The notes under the pieces were generated by a model. The model searched no databases, had not been told where the DNA came from, and saw nothing but the letters and a program-made list of their open reading frames with translations. From NCBI GenBank assembly GCA_012744475.1, contig JAAYBV010000081.1, forward strand, positions 1 through 32,471: 32,471 bases of DNA. Direction: 5' to 3'. Of this stretch, positions 24,670 through 32,038 are shown in pieces (positions within the stretch are counted from its first letter, which is position 1; each line of letters opens with the position of its first letter). The DNA comes from Phycisphaerae bacterium (GTDB taxonomy: Bacteria; Planctomycetota; Phycisphaerae; Sedimentisphaerales; Anaerobacaceae). Both the position numbers and the translations under genes were made by a program.

Positions 24670-25794
24670 TTGAGCAACATCTCGTTCTTCTTCGCCGGCG
24701 GGGGGACCGGGGGACACATCTATCCGGCCCTGGCGGTGGCCGAGCAGATCGTCGAGCGCCGGCCCGATGCGGGCATTCACTTCCTGTGCAGCATGCGTCC
24801 TGTCGACCGGCGGATTCTCGACCGGACGGACTTCCCCTATACCGAGCTTCCGGCGACGGGTCTGTACTTCGATCCGCGCCGGCTGGCGGCCTTCGGCCTG
24901 ACGTTCTGCCAGAGCTACCGGCTGGCCCGCTGCCTGATCGCGGGCAGTCCCCATTCCGTGGTGGTCGGGGCCGGCGGTTTCGTTGCAGCCCCCGTGTGCA
25001 TGGCCGGCCACAAGCTCGGGGTGCCGGTAGCGCTGGTCAACGTCGATCTCGCGCCCGGCCGGGCCAACCGGCTCGCCGCCCGCTGGGCCGATGAGATCTT
25101 CGTGCAGTTCGAGGAAAGCGCCCGCAGATTCAACACGCGCCGCACCAAGGTCGCCACGGTCGGCTGTCCCCTGCGACGTGACTTCGCCCGGCCCGACCGG
25201 ACGCGGGCCATCGAATCGCTGGGCCTGTACGCCGGCAGGAAGGTCCTGCTGATCACCGGCGCTTCGAGCGGCTCGATGCGCATCAACGAGGCGGTATGCA
25301 TGCTCCTGCCCAAACTGGAGGCCTTTGCGGACGCCTGGCAGATCGTCCACTTGACGGGCCTGGACAACTACGAGCAGGTGGTCCAGGGCTATGAGGGCGC
25401 CCGCATCCGGCACAAGGTTGTCAGCTACTACGATCGCATGCCCGACCTTCTGGCGGCGGCCGACCTGCTCGTCGGTCGCAGCGGCGCCGTCAGCGTCGCC
25501 GAGTACGCGGTCGCGGGCGTGCCGAGCATCTGCATGCCGTATCCGCACCACAAGGACCGCCACCAGTACCTCAACGCGGGCAAGCTCGTCGAGGTGGGCG
25601 CCGCGGTGATCGTCGACGACGTCAGTGACGCCGACGACCGCGCCGCCTGGCTGTGGGAGGAGCTGGAGTCGCTGCTGCGCGACGACGTCACGCGAAGCGA
25701 GATGGCCGCCGCCTGCAAGCTGGTCGCCAAGCCGAACGCGGCTTCCGACATCGCCGAGCGGCTGATCGCGCTGGCCGAACGCTCCGGCGGCTGA
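24670..25794 (+). CDS. murG: MurG-like UDP-GlcNAc glycosyltransferase
   Basis: Expected to transfer GlcNAc from UDP-GlcNAc to lipid I on the cytoplasmic side, making lipid II. The 374-residue GT-B protein has the N-terminal GGGTGGHIYPALAVAEQI motif, VVVGAGGFVAAPV, the ITGASSGSMRINEA loop, and the donor-site SGAVSVAEYAVAGVPSICMP with HKDRHQYLNAG. The usual HEQN motif before PGRANR is absent: the equivalent residues read VNVD (VALVNVDLAPGRANRLAARW). In E. coli these His, Glu and Asn positions matter for activity, so the acceptor site looks altered. The start is TTG at 24670 with AGGGAGG seven bases upstream. It is the second gene after ftsW. Confidence 0.85.
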   Translation: MSNISFFFAGGGTGGHIYPALAVAEQIVERRPDAGIHFLCSMRPVDRRILDRTDFPYTELPATGLYFDPRRLAAFGLTFCQSYRLARCLIAGSPHSVVVGAGGFVAAPVCMAGHKLGVPVALVNVDLAPGRANRLAARWADEIFVQFEESARRFNTRRTKVATVGCPLRRDFARPDRTRAIESLGLYAGRKVLLITGASSGSMRINEAVCMLLPKLEAFADAWQIVHLTGLDNYEQVVQGYEGARIRHKVVSYYDRMPDLLAAADLLVGRSGAVSVAEYAVAGVPSICMPYPHHKDRHQYLNAGKLVEVGAAVIVDDVSDADDRAAWLWEELESLLRDDVTRSEMAAACKLVAKPNAASDIAERLIALAERSGG

Positions 25795-25805
25795 CCAGCC
25801 CGAAG

Positions 25806-25837
25806 CCATCGGCAAGCTTCCGCTTGCCGCTGCCACC
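25806..25837 (+). repeat. GGCAAGC-type hairpin repeat
   Basis: CCATC shoulder, stem GGCAAGC/GCTTGCC with a TTCC loop, then GCTGCCACC. Opposite orientation to the copy at 7572. It lies just after the murG stop codon. Confidence 0.8.
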
Positions 25838-25878
25838 CGCCAGAAATCATCGTCTGCCAGAGCACCATTCTGGTTCGT

Positions 25879-25936
25879 GTGGCAGCCAAGTCCACCATCC
25901 CCAATCCCGATGTGCATCGGGATTGAGGCTGCCACC
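25879..25936 (+). repeat. CTCAAG-type hairpin repeat with long tip
   Basis: After a GTGGCAGCC half-copy, CCATCCCC leads into the stem CAATCCCGATG/CATCGGGATTG with a TG loop, then AGGCTGCCACC. The tip is extended compared with other copies and remains fully complementary. Confidence 0.8.
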
Positions 25937-25957
25937 CAACCCTGCATAGAAGAGAAT

Positions 25958-25983
25958 AACGCCTCACGGCGTCACTACAAACG
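25958..25983 (+). repeat. CACTAC-type hairpin repeat
   Basis: Stem ACGCC/GGCGT followed by the constant shoulder CACTACAAACG. Related copies end with CACTACGAACG at 29235 and CACTACAAGCG at 31923. Confidence 0.65.
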
Positions 25984-25986
25984 GGC

Positions 25987-26014
25987 TTGACGCGGGGCGA
26001 AGGCGTGGTAGCAT
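25987..26014 (+). promoter_or_regulatory. Candidate promoter of the DUF1080 gene
   Basis: TTGACG at 25987-25992 and TAGCAT at 26009-26014 with a 16-base spacer, about 40 bases before the gene start. It abuts the CACTAC-type repeat. Confidence 0.45.
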
Positions 26015-26056
26015 GGTGGCGTTGTCAACCCTTTGGAACAGTAAGGAGCTCAAGCA

Positions 26057-27034
26057 ATGACCACGCACGCCGCCATTCGACTCGTTGTACTCAGTCTCGT
26101 CGCTCTGACCGCCTCAGCGGGCTGGGCCGATCCGTTCATGGGCCAGTACGCCGGAACGTTCTACCCCGACAGTGTCACGCAGATGCCCGCCACCGCCGTT
26201 GTGGTGGCCGAAGGCGAGGACCACTACCGCGTCCGCATCGAAGCGACCAGCAACGATCCGCAGCGAGCGGCGACGACCGTCGAAGTCTACGCCAGCAAGA
26301 GCGGCTTCGAGGCGCTGATCGGCTCGCGCTCCGGCGGATACCACTGGCACGGGCAGATCAACAATGGCCACCTCTCCATCGCCAGCGAGTACGGTCTGCA
26401 CTTCGAGCTGGACAAGGTCACGCGCAAAAGCCCGAAGGAAGGGCTCGAAGCGCCCGCCGGCGCCGTCGTGCTGCTGCCATACAAGCAGGGGACCAAGCCC
26501 GATCTGAGCGCCTGGACGAACCAGGAATGGAAGGCCCTGGACAGCGGCGCGATGCAGGTGGGCAAAGGCTCGACCACGACGAAGGAGCGATTCGGCGACA
26601 TCCAGCACCTGCACCTGGAGTTCTGGCTGCCGCTGGAGCCGCTCAATCGCGGGCAGGGCCGCTGCAACAGCGGGCTGTTCCTCAACGACCTGTACGAGGT
26701 GCAGATCCTCGATTCGTTCGGCCTGGTCGAGACCTCGGGCGATTGCGGCAGCCTCTACAGCGTCAAGCGTCCCGACGTAAACGCGTCGCTGCCGCCGGAA
26801 ACGTGGCAGACGTACGACATCGAGTTCCGCGCGGCGCGCCTGGGCGGCGACGGCAAGGTCAGCGAAGAGGCCCGCATCACGGTCTACCTCAACGGCGTGA
26901 AGATCCACGACAACGTCGCGATCCCGCGCCCGACCGCCAACCCGAACGCCGACCAGAGACCGACCGGCCCCATCCAGCTCCAGGACCACGGCCACCCCAT
27001 CCAGTTCCGCAACATCTGGCTGGTCAAAGGCTGA
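26057..27034 (+). CDS. Secreted DUF1080 / 3-keto-glycoside hydrolase family protein
   Basis: The 325-residue protein has a Sec signal (IRLVVLSLVALTASAGWA) and a concanavalin-like beta-sandwich of the DUF1080 (PF06439) family. Recognisable parts are HLHLEFWLPLEP, GNSG-like NSGLFLNDLYEVQILDSFG, WQTYDIEFRAAR and the C-terminal PIQLQDHGHPIQFRNIWL. The last of these is highly typical. Known members cleave 3-keto-glycosides made by Gfo/Idh/MocA-type or similar dehydrogenases. That fits the exported oxidoreductase of the operon at 16332-20469, although the two are not linked in one transcript. AAGGAG is eight bases before the ATG. The N-terminal 100 residues before the sandwich are a separate small domain I cannot name. 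Confidence 0.9.
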   Translation: MTTHAAIRLVVLSLVALTASAGWADPFMGQYAGTFYPDSVTQMPATAVVVAEGEDHYRVRIEATSNDPQRAATTVEVYASKSGFEALIGSRSGGYHWHGQINNGHLSIASEYGLHFELDKVTRKSPKEGLEAPAGAVVLLPYKQGTKPDLSAWTNQEWKALDSGAMQVGKGSTTTKERFGDIQHLHLEFWLPLEPLNRGQGRCNSGLFLNDLYEVQILDSFGLVETSGDCGSLYSVKRPDVNASLPPETWQTYDIEFRAARLGGDGKVSEEARITVYLNGVKIHDNVAIPRPTANPNADQRPTGPIQLQDHGHPIQFRNIWLVKG

Positions 27035-27057
27035 GTAACGCCATGCTTCGAATGCGC

Positions 27058-27171
27058 GTGGCAGCCTCAAGCCCAACGGGCTTGGGGATGGTTCCTTGCA
27101 TGGACGGCCTTCTGCACTCGGTGCGACAGCCAAGGCCACCATCCCCAAGGCTGCGCCTTGAGGCTGCCACC
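27058..27171 (+). repeat. Head-to-head pair of CTCAAG-type hairpins
   Basis: Left arm: GTGGCAGC, stem CAAGCCC/GGGCTTG (loop AAC), GGGATGG. Right arm: CCATCCCC, stem AAGGC/GCCTT (loop TGC), GAGGCTGCCACCC. The shoulders are inverted repeats of each other, while the two stem tips differ but each self-pairs. About 50 bases lie between. Confidence 0.85.
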
Positions 27172-27244
27172 CACCGACATGAGTCCCTGCGCAAATCGGG
27201 ACTCGCCCCACGGGCCAATGGGTGGGGGCGAGGGGAGCCTGGCC

Positions 27245-27276
27245 CACGAGATACGAGCAACGAGATACGAGATACG
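27245..27276. repeat. Short tandem words ACGAGATACGAG
   Basis: CACGAGATACGAG, CAACGAGATACGAG and ATACG form a loose tandem array just before the stop of the pseudopilin gene on the other strand. It resembles the stretch near 23265-23330. Confidence 0.6.
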
Positions 27277-27278
27277 CG

Positions 27279-28160
27279 TTAGTAGTCCTTGAACCTCCGC
27301 ATCCACTGCGGCCAATCTTCGGGCTCCACGCCGCCGGCCTTGGTCCACGGCCCGGCGGTGTCGAAATCGCGGTGCCATTTGAGCGTCCAGAGTTCCTTGA
27401 GGCCCACCTTCCGCACGGACCAGTCCATGAACAGCATGTTGATCCCGCCATCGTGGCGGTCGATACACATCAGCCACTTCGGATCGTTCATCGGCAGGGC
27501 TTCGGTCGGCCTCGGGCCGGCCAGTGCGATTGCGTATACCGACTCATCGGCGCAGTCGAACAACACCGGCACACGCGCCGCTCCCTTCACGTCACAAGTC
27601 CCCCAGTACGGATTCCTCGGATCAGGTGCTGCATCTGGTCCCGGACAGGAAACATGGTTGTTGAAGGCGTAGCTGACCGGACCACGAACCGGCTCGCCTC
27701 GGACCATCGCGGCGGCAGACTGATTCGGCCCGACCCAGGCGGTGAATGCATCGTAGTCGGAGTGGCCATCCCAGCCCACGATCGCCATCGGGCAGGCCAT
27801 GCAGCCCGGCGTATTGGCCCAGAACGAGGCGACCAGACCCAGCCAGTTCTGCGGGCCGGTTCGCCCATCGTCGTCCCTGTCAGCCGTGAACCATCGACCT
27901 TCGTTAGTGTCGGTGTACATCTTAAACGCCAGTGACGACTGGTGGAGCCTGGACAGGCAGACGGCGGCCCTGGCATTCCGCCTGGCACGGCCCAGGACGG
28001 GAAGCAGCAGCGCGATCAGCAGCATGACGATGGAGATGACCACCAGCAGTTCGATCAGCGTGAAGGCGTGGGAATTGATTATTGATGATTGAATAGGGAT
28101 TATTGCTGACCGACCGTGGTCCGTTGGTTGTATGCCGTCGTCTTGCCTGTCAGACGCCAT
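27279..28160 (-). CDS. Type II pseudopilin-like protein, H-X9-D variant
   Basis: The 293-residue protein has the prepilin signal AFTLIELLVVISIVMLLIAL preceded by a basic leader. It continues with the usual LGRARRNARAAVCLSRLHQ and a mature region with several Cys and Trp residues. The family H-X9-DG site appears as HDGGINMLFMDWS: His and Asp are kept with the right spacing, but Gly is replaced by Trp. The start at 28160 has AAGGAG nine bases upstream; the open frame continues to 28223. It is a divergent paralog of the protein at 2091-3002. No assembly genes lie nearby. It is probably inserted in or displayed by a type II secretion-like pseudopilus, an inference from the family. Confidence 0.88.
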   Translation of the reverse strand: MASDRQDDGIQPTDHGRSAIIPIQSSIINSHAFTLIELLVVISIVMLLIALLLPVLGRARRNARAAVCLSRLHQSSLAFKMYTDTNEGRWFTADRDDDGRTGPQNWLGLVASFWANTPGCMACPMAIVGWDGHSDYDAFTAWVGPNQSAAAMVRGEPVRGPVSYAFNNHVSCPGPDAAPDPRNPYWGTCDVKGAARVPVLFDCADESVYAIALAGPRPTEALPMNDPKWLMCIDRHDGGINMLFMDWSVRKVGLKELWTLKWHRDFDTAGPWTKAGGVEPEDWPQWMRRFKDY

Positions 28161-28472
28161 GGCTTGGCTCTCCTTCTCGCGACCAGGAGCTTTCGCCGCA
28201 TCGCTTTGCCGCAGGTGCCGCATCGCCGGTGTCTTCGCTATTCGCCATCCATTATCGCACTGGCTCCGGCCCCGTCAAGCCCAAACCCCGACGAAGTCGC
28301 CCATCTCGAGGTGGGGAGGAACCGCCCGTCATGTGCCCGTGAGGGCACGGGGTTTCGACAGTAGCGTCTTACGACGCCAGACGAGTTTTCTCTTGGCCCG
28401 CCGGCGGAATTGGGCGATACTGCTCGGACAGAACACGGTGCATGGTACCTGCTGTAGTGAGGTAGATTTGCG
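28161..28472. other. Divergent spacer before the toxin-antitoxin pair
   Basis: No gene is supported. It contains a two-hairpin repeat at 28331-28385. No strong promoter pair was found for the mntA-like gene. Confidence 0.45.
28331..28385 (+). repeat. Two-hairpin repeat upstream of mntA-hepT
   Basis: First stem GTGCCC/GGGCAC with a GTGA loop, second stem GCGTC/GACGC with a TTAC loop, followed by CAGACGA. The downstream copy at 29108-29243 has the same arms in the same order, but its first stem has lost one end, its loop is TTGC, and it has a longer centre. Confidence 0.75.
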
Positions 28473-28769
28473 GTGATTGGCAACATAGATATCCCGTCAG
28501 AGACGATCGCGTCGTTTTGCGCTCGTCATCATATCCGCCGGCTGGCGCTGTTCGGCTCGGTGCTGCGCGAGGACTTCCGCGCCGACAGCGACGTGGACGT
28601 TTTGGTCGAGTTCGAGGCGGGGCACACGCCCGGTCTAGCCTTCTTTGGCATGCAGGAGGAACTGTCCGATCTGCTTGGACGCAAGGTCGATCTGAATACG
28701 CCGGGCTTTCTCAGTCGCTATTTTCGCGACGAAGTCCTGGCAGAGGCGGTGGTGGCCTATGAACGCTGA
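28473..28769 (+). CDS. mntA: MntA-like antitoxin nucleotidyltransferase
   Basis: A minimal nucleotidyltransferase of 98 residues. The catalytic pattern G-S-X10-D-X-D is complete: Gly28-Ser29 and Asp40/Asp42 in [19 protein letters not shown], with a further Asp in RKVDLN. In characterised pairs MntA adenylylates a Tyr of the HEPN toxin HepT and so neutralises it. The gene overlaps the next by 11 bases, which is typical of the pair. The start is GTG at 28473 with GAGGT some ten bases upstream. The pair is flanked on both sides by copies of one hairpin repeat family. Confidence 0.93.
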   Translation: MIGNIDIPSETIASFCARHHIRRLALFGSVLREDFRADSDVDVLVEFEAGHTPGLAFFGMQEELSDLLGRKVDLNTPGFLSRYFRDEVLAEAVVAYER

Positions 28770-29091
28770 GGCGGATCGCCTTCGCCTGCGGCACATGCTC
28801 GACGCGGCCGAGAAGATTGTCGCCTTCACCGAAGGCCTCTCCCTGTCCGCGTTTCTGGCGAACGAGGAAAAGCAACTGGCGATCGTACGACTGCTCGAAA
28901 TTGCCGGTGAGGCCGCCAACGGTCTCTCCGACGAACTCAAAGAGGAGCACGCAGAGATTCCCTGGAGCCAGATCACGGCCACGCGCAACCGACTCATCCA
29001 TGGCTATTTCGACGTCGATCTGAACGTGGTCTGGCAGATCGTCCGCGAGGATGTGCCCATCCTGGTGACACAGCTTCGCGCGATCCTCTGA
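28759..29091 (+). CDS. hepT: HepT-like HEPN toxin
   Basis: The 110-residue all-helical protein belongs to the HepT (DUF86) family of HEPN ribonucleases. The RNase motif R-X4-H-X-Y is present as RNRLIHGY with Arg76, His81 and Tyr83; Tyr83 is the position modified by MntA in known systems. Other helices include [17 protein letters not shown], typical of the family. It overlaps the antitoxin gene by 11 bases and so is translated with it. All motif residues are intact, so the toxin is probably functional. It may cleave RNA when the antitoxin is lost. Confidence 0.93.
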   Translation: MNAEADRLRLRHMLDAAEKIVAFTEGLSLSAFLANEEKQLAIVRLLEIAGEAANGLSDELKEEHAEIPWSQITATRNRLIHGYFDVDLNVVWQIVREDVPILVTQLRAIL

Positions 29092-29107
29092 GACATCCGC
29101 ACAGACT

Positions 29108-29243
29108 GTTCGTAGTGTGCCCGTGAGGGCCTGCCCCTTCAACGGTGTTCAGGGCGGGCTCTGAGCGAAGCCGAAGGGGCATATCTCCGCTTCGTGAGGG
29201 ATCACGCGGTCACAGAAGATAGCGTCTTGCGACGCCACTACGA
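29108..29243 (+). repeat. CACTAC-type paired repeat downstream of hepT
   Basis: Bounded by perfect inverted repeats TTCGTAGTG (29108-29116) and CACTACGAA (29235-29243). The left hairpin is TGCCC-GTGA-GGGC and the right hairpin GCGTC-TTGC-GACGC. A CTGAGCGAAGCCGAAGG word lies in the centre. It begins 16 bases after the hepT stop. Confidence 0.85.
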
Positions 29244-29378
29244 ACGCGTTCCTTGTCGTGTGCCTGTCTGGGTCTGCCAAGGGGGCGTGCAAACCGCAGA
29301 CGTTTGCGGTGGGCATTCCGCTTGACCCAGGCGCGCTCGTCGCATACAAAGAGAGCCCGGGCCTGGCCGAGTGATAGT

Positions 29379-29585
29379 GTGTGTGAATCCTGGCAGGTGT
29401 GTGGCAGCCTCAAGGCGTGTCCTGAGCGAAGTCGAATGGAGCGCAGCCTTGGGGATGGCGGATACGATGTGCGCTTGTACATCTGGAGACGCCGACACTT
29501 TCGGCCATCCCCAAGTCCTGCGGACTTGAGGCTGCCACCCAGAGGTTTCCATGGCTCAGGAATGCCGGTGCCCTGAAATCTGCAC
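29379..29585 (+). repeat. Composite hairpin repeat, best long copy
   Basis: GTGTGTGAA, CCTGGCAGG, GTGTGGCAGCCTCAAGG, an internal CCTGAGCGAAGTCGAATGG word, CCTTGGGGATGGCGG and ATACGAT. After a centre come CCATCCCC, stem AAGTCC/GGACTT (loop TGC), GAGGCTGCCACCC, GGCTCAGGAATGCC and CCCTGAAA. It is collinear with 3051-3260 and, in shorter form, with 32039-32220. Confidence 0.85.
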
Positions 29586-29639
29586 ATACACGTGATGGGC
29601 CGAAAGGCGTCGTGGTGTGGGCAGTCTGCGGAGCAGTGC

Positions 29640-30629
29640 ATGGACGAAGGCAAGACGGGCGGACGAGTGGACCTGAGGCGGCTGGCGAGTGACTATCTCG
29701 GGATGGGCGCGGCGCTGGCGCTGCTGATCCTCGTATTCGGCGTCACCGCCAGGAACTTCTTCACGCTCACCACGTTTCGCACCATGGCCAACCAGATCCC
29801 CGACACGACGGTGGTCGCGGTGGGCATGACGTTCGTGCTGATCATCGCGGGCATCGACCTGTCGGTCGGCTCGGTCCTGGCGCTGGCGGGCGCGGTGCTG
29901 GGCATCGCGCTGGTCAACTGGGGCTGGCCTTTGCTGCCGGCGGTTGGGCTGTGTCTGCTTGTGGGTCTGGGGTGCGGCGCGGTTAACGGCCTGATCGTCA
30001 TCCGCTGGCGTCTGCCCTCGTTCATCGTGACACTGGGAATGCTCGAGGCGGCGCGCGGGGCGGCGTATCTGATGACCGGGTCGCGCACCATCTACATCGG
30101 CGCCCCGGTCGAGGTGGTCACCGACACCGCGGTCCTCGGCCTGTCGCTTCCGTTCGTGCTGGCGATCCTCATCGTCGCCGGCGGGCAACTGGTCCTGTCG
30201 CGGACCGTGTTCGGGCGGTACCTGATCGCCATCGGGACCAACGAGGAGGCGGTGCGGCTATCGGGGATCGACCCGCGTCCGTACAAGCTGGCGGTGTTCG
30301 TGCTGTGCGGGCTGCTGGCGGCCGTCGGCGCGGTGATCCAGTCGGCCCGCATGTCGTCGGCCAATCCGAACACCGCGATCGGGTTCGAGCTCCAGGCGAT
30401 TGCGGCGGTCGTCATCGGGGGCACCAGCCTGATGGGCGGCCGCGGCTCGGTGGTCCGGTCCTTCTTCGGCGTGCTGATCATCGCGGTGCTCGGCACCGGT
30501 CTGGCCCAGGTCGGCGCCCAGGAATCCACCAAACGCCTCATCACCGGCTGCGTGATCGTCGCGGCGGTCATCCTCGATCAGTATCGTTATCGGGCCCGCC
30601 GGACACATAACTGGCCTGTGAAGAAGTAG
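29640..30629 (+). CDS. RbsC-like sugar ABC transporter permease
   Basis: A 329-residue permease of the ribose/xylose/galactose ABC importer family (BPD_transp_2). Membrane segments begin with LGMGAALALLILVFGVTARN. The family signatures are VGMTFVLIIAGIDLSVGSVL, GAVNGLIVIRWRLPSFIVTL, FGRYLIAIGTNEEAVRLSGI (the coupling loop to the ATPase) and AIAAVVIGGTSLMGGRGSVV. The ATG at 29640 with GGAG upstream is chosen over 29592, which lies beyond the end of a repeat. Normally the gene is clustered with an RbsA-type ATPase and an RbsB-type binding protein; neither is adjacent here. It may share subunits encoded elsewhere. Inner membrane. Confidence 0.9.
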   Translation: MDEGKTGGRVDLRRLASDYLGMGAALALLILVFGVTARNFFTLTTFRTMANQIPDTTVVAVGMTFVLIIAGIDLSVGSVLALAGAVLGIALVNWGWPLLPAVGLCLLVGLGCGAVNGLIVIRWRLPSFIVTLGMLEAARGAAYLMTGSRTIYIGAPVEVVTDTAVLGLSLPFVLAILIVAGGQLVLSRTVFGRYLIAIGTNEEAVRLSGIDPRPYKLAVFVLCGLLAAVGAVIQSARMSSANPNTAIGFELQAIAAVVIGGTSLMGGRGSVVRSFFGVLIIAVLGTGLAQVGAQESTKRLITGCVIVAAVILDQYRYRARRTHNWPVKK

Positions 30630-30678
30630 TCAGCCGTCCTCTCGGCAGGAAGGCCCGGCCCTTCGCGGGCTTGGGAAT

Positions 30679-30844
30679 GTGTGTGCGAAGGTCGTCCAGC
30701 GCGCGTGGCATCCCCAAACGCCTTGGCGTTTGGGGATGGTAGACCGGCCTATTCTACCGATTTCAGAGGGTTGCCACTGCCCAGAACCATCCCCAAGTCC
30801 TACGGACTTGAGGCTGCCACACACTGCCCTCTGCGCCTGAAAAC
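30679..30844 (+). repeat. Composite repeat with a perfect 14-bp hairpin
   Basis: At 30709-30738 lies a perfect 14-base-pair inverted repeat with a two-base TT loop (CATCCCCAAACGCC and its complement). It replaces the usual GTGGCAGCCTCAAG left arm. The right arm is CCATCCCC, stem AAGTCC/GGACTT (loop TAC), GAGGCTGCCACAC. The flanks GTGTGTGCGAA and GCGCCTGAAAAC match the ends of other copies. Confidence 0.85.
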
Positions 30845-30898
30845 GGCATGGGCCCAAGACCGGCATAGACACCCGGGAATTGTCGGGCAAATGTTTCC

Positions 30899-30927
30899 TT
30901 GACAGGCCCCCCGGAACGGACGATAAT
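30899..30927 (+). promoter_or_regulatory. Strong sigma70-like promoter for the FHA gene
   Basis: TTGACA at 30899-30904 and GATAAT at 30922-30927 with exactly 17 bases between. This is the best promoter match in the window; transcription would start near 30934, giving a 34-base leader. Confidence 0.62.
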
Positions 30928-30967
30928 ACCATCAGCCCAATATGAACCCGGATGCGGAGATCAAACG

Positions 30968-31846
30968 ATGCGTCTGGTACTCAGACAAAAAGACGGCGAA
31001 AGCAAGGAATATCAATTCGCCCAGGGTCCCATCGAGATCGGTCGAGGCGCCGACAACCACGTCTTCCTTCCCGATCGCACCGTCTCCAAGAAGCACGCAG
31101 TGATCGTCTGCGACGGCGACGGCCGGTGGGAAGTCCAGGACCTCGGCTCGGCGAACAAGACCTACCTCAACGGGGAGGTGGTCGCCAAGGCGCCGATCAA
31201 GACCGGCGATGCGATTCGCATCACCGACTTCACCCTGGAGGTCAGCCTGGACGAGCGTCCGCCGGACAGTTCGGCGCAGTTCGAGGACACGCTGAACCTC
31301 GAGGCGGGTCTGGCGACGCCCCTGCACGAAACGGTGGTGCGCAAGCCCGACGCCGGACACGCCCCCGCGATGCGCCTGGCCGCCAAAAGGCTCTCGGACT
31401 TCTCGTACGCCTGCGACGCGATCTGCAAGGCGACCAACCTTGAAGAGCTGCTGGTGGCGCTGCTGAACGTCACGGTCCAGCAGTTCAGTGCGTTCCATAC
31501 CTGGTGCGCCCTGCGGGAGCAGCCCAGCGGACCGATGACGTACCACGCGGGCAAACGCCGCGACGGCAAGCCGGTGGAGCTCGGCGATCTGATGCTGGCC
31601 GACAAGATCAACCAGGCCGTCGAGCGGGCGCAGTCCCTGGTTCTGCCCCGCGTGGCCGCCGACCTCGAATCGAAGGAGCGGATCCGCTCGGCGCTGATCG
31701 CCGCGATCTGCGGGCCCGGCGGCTGCTACGGCGTCATCTACGTCGACAACGCCATGATCCACGATCACTACACGCTCGGCGACCTCGACTACCTGATGCT
31801 CATCGCGATGCACACCGCCGCGGTCCTCAAGCGGTTCGTGGTCTGA
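30968..31846 (+). CDS. FHA domain protein with GAF-like domain
   Basis: The 292-residue cytoplasmic protein starts with a forkhead-associated domain (residues 1-95). The phosphothreonine-binding residues are visible in IEIGRGADNHVFL (Gly-Arg), TVSKKHAVIV (Ser and His) and GSANKTYLNGE (Asn-Gly). After a linker with several Thr residues, FEDTLNLEAG and LHETVVRKP, which could be kinase targets, there is a GAF-like domain from about residue 140 to 290 (KATNLEELLVALLNVTVQQF, GVIYVDNAM, LGDLDYLMLIAMHTAAVL). FHA-GAF proteins often act with Ser/Thr kinases, which planctomycetes encode in number; none is adjacent. ATG at 30968 follows CGGAG by nine bases; the frame is open to 30899 but that stretch includes the promoter. 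Confidence 0.9.
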   Translation: MRLVLRQKDGESKEYQFAQGPIEIGRGADNHVFLPDRTVSKKHAVIVCDGDGRWEVQDLGSANKTYLNGEVVAKAPIKTGDAIRITDFTLEVSLDERPPDSSAQFEDTLNLEAGLATPLHETVVRKPDAGHAPAMRLAAKRLSDFSYACDAICKATNLEELLVALLNVTVQQFSAFHTWCALREQPSGPMTYHAGKRRDGKPVELGDLMLADKINQAVERAQSLVLPRVAADLESKERIRSALIAAICGPGGCYGVIYVDNAMIHDHYTLGDLDYLMLIAMHTAAVLKRFVV

Positions 31847-31866
31847 CCCTGCGCCGTTCGCCGCCG

Positions 31867-31930
31867 TTCGTAGTGTGCCCGCAAGGGCATCAGCAGCCTC
31901 TCCGCCCGATGTGCATCGGGAGCACTACAA
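31867..31930 (+). repeat. CACTAC-type paired hairpin repeat
   Basis: TTCGTAGTG, hairpin TGCCC-GCAA-GGGCA, then a second hairpin CCCGATG-TG-CATCGGG, then AGCACTACAA. The outer ends form an inverted repeat with one mismatch. The second stem tip equals the one in the CTCAAG-type copy at 25879. Confidence 0.8.
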
Positions 31931-31950
31931 GCGCCCGCCGCTGCCGGTAG

Positions 31951-31970
31951 GGGCGAATGATCATTCGCCC
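31951..31970. repeat. Perfect GGGCGA palindrome
   Basis: A perfect 20-base palindrome with arms GGGCGA/TCGCCC and the centre ATGATCAT. Same shoulders as 8991-9010, but a different self-complementary centre. Confidence 0.85.
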
Positions 31971-32038
31971 TTGCGGTTGATCATGTTCAATCGCCACGTG
32001 GTGGCCCGTGTCCCGCCTCCTGTCGCAACAGGCTATCG

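Larger units (their letters stand above)
29092..29639. other. Repeat-filled spacer before the permease gene
   Basis: Besides the repeats at 29108-29243 and 29379-29585, about 130 bases (29244-29378) show nothing recognisable. No gene and no clear promoter. Confidence 0.5.
30630..30967. other. Spacer with repeats and the FHA promoter
   Basis: Contains the composite repeat at 30679-30844 and the promoter at 30899-30927. No coding sequence is supported. Confidence 0.5.

Noticed and set aside
25806-25983. Hairpins after murG as intrinsic terminators
   Set aside because: Stems are good but no T-run follows, and the same hairpins occur in other contexts, so they are listed as repeats. They could still hinder transcription.
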